Below, piece after piece: positions 12,826-12,969 of a stretch of 12,969 nt of DNA. Under the pieces are notes generated by a model, which searched no databases, was not told the origin of the DNA, and saw only the letters and a list, made by a program, of their open reading frames with translations. Both the position numbers and the translations under genes were made by a program. This stretch comes from BMS3ABIN04 sp965554225 (lineage in GTDB: Bacteria; Bacteroidota; Ignavibacteria; Ignavibacteriales; Melioribacteraceae): positions 1 through 12,969 of the forward strand of contig CBEVZC010000087.1 of NCBI GenBank assembly GCA_965554225.1, in the 5' to 3' direction. Each line of letters starts with the position of its first letter. The first letter of the stretch is position 1.

Positions 12826-12969
12826 AAATTCCCTTTAACATTTTTAATCTTTCACTCAAATATAATAAATATTTAATCTTAACTAATACTAATTAAACTA
12901 CGGAATTAAGTAAAAGGTGTATATTCATAGCTAGTTGAAATTGAATAAAAAAAAGAGAGACTCCAAAGA

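Noticed and set aside
12602..12838. A 78-codon plus-strand frame opposite the small lipoprotein
   Set aside because: It is the antisense of a lysine/serine-rich helix, which yields artificial Phe/Leu/Ser-rich protein. The minus strand has a signal peptide, lipobox and Shine-Dalgarno.
12826..12969. Promoter or partial gene at the right edge
   Set aside because: TATTATATTTG on the minus strand could be a -10 or a Bacteroidetes -7 element for the lipoprotein, but no partner element is evident and no reading frame enters from the edge.

Overview
The window is about two-thirds A+T and reads as chromosomal DNA from a free-living bacterium of the Bacteroidetes/Chlorobi (FCB) assemblage, most likely Ignavibacteria-like. 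This rests on three observations: a short primary sigma factor without region 1.1, of the Bacteroidetes/Chlorobi type; low-GC coding with GGAG-type Shine-Dalgarno sites; and a classical TTGACA/TATATT promoter in front of the sigma gene. The assignment is inference from protein character, with no phylogeny behind it. There are no tRNA or rRNA genes, insertion sequences, CRISPR arrays or phage genes, and almost everything looks like stable housekeeping or metabolic gene content.

Layout, left to right. (1) 67-831 (+) is a YdfG-like short-chain dehydrogenase ended by a strong hairpin terminator, convergent with (2) a YciO-type member of the Sua5/YrdC family (913-1524, -). (3) 1705-2859 (+) is an MFS transporter of unknown substrate. 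(4) 3081-4173 (+) is a queC-queF pair from the queuosine (preQ0 to preQ1) pathway. (5) 4404-5789 (+) is a PLP-dependent beta-eliminating lyase whose active-site residues match tyrosine phenol-lyase better than tryptophanase, followed by a clear terminator. (6) 5872-9263 (+) holds glnD (PII uridylyltransferase) and murI (glutamate racemase), overlapping by ATGA. (7) 9392-11270 (-) is a two-gene unit: a fatty-acid-desaturase-fold protein strikingly like eukaryotic sphingolipid delta-4 desaturase (DEGS), then a PPK2-type polyphosphate kinase. (8) An AT-rich divergent region of about 400 bp carries the rpoD promoter. (9) rpoD (11668-12528, +) ends in a strong terminator, and (10) a small coiled-coil lipoprotein gene (12598-12825, -) faces it.

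Functional threads are nitrogen and amino-acid physiology (GlnD, MurI, tyrosine phenol-lyase), tRNA modification (QueC, QueF), and membrane lipid and phosphate energetics (desaturase, PPK2). The most unusual item is the DEGS-like desaturase. It matches animal dihydroceramide desaturase almost end to end in length, N-terminal motif and histidine boxes, and so points to desaturated sphingolipids, or a related membrane lipid, in this bacterium. Several genes use non-ATG starts with good Shine-Dalgarno sites (queF, ppk2 and rpoD with TTG; glnD with TTG or possibly CTG). I found no clear undescribed multi-gene system.
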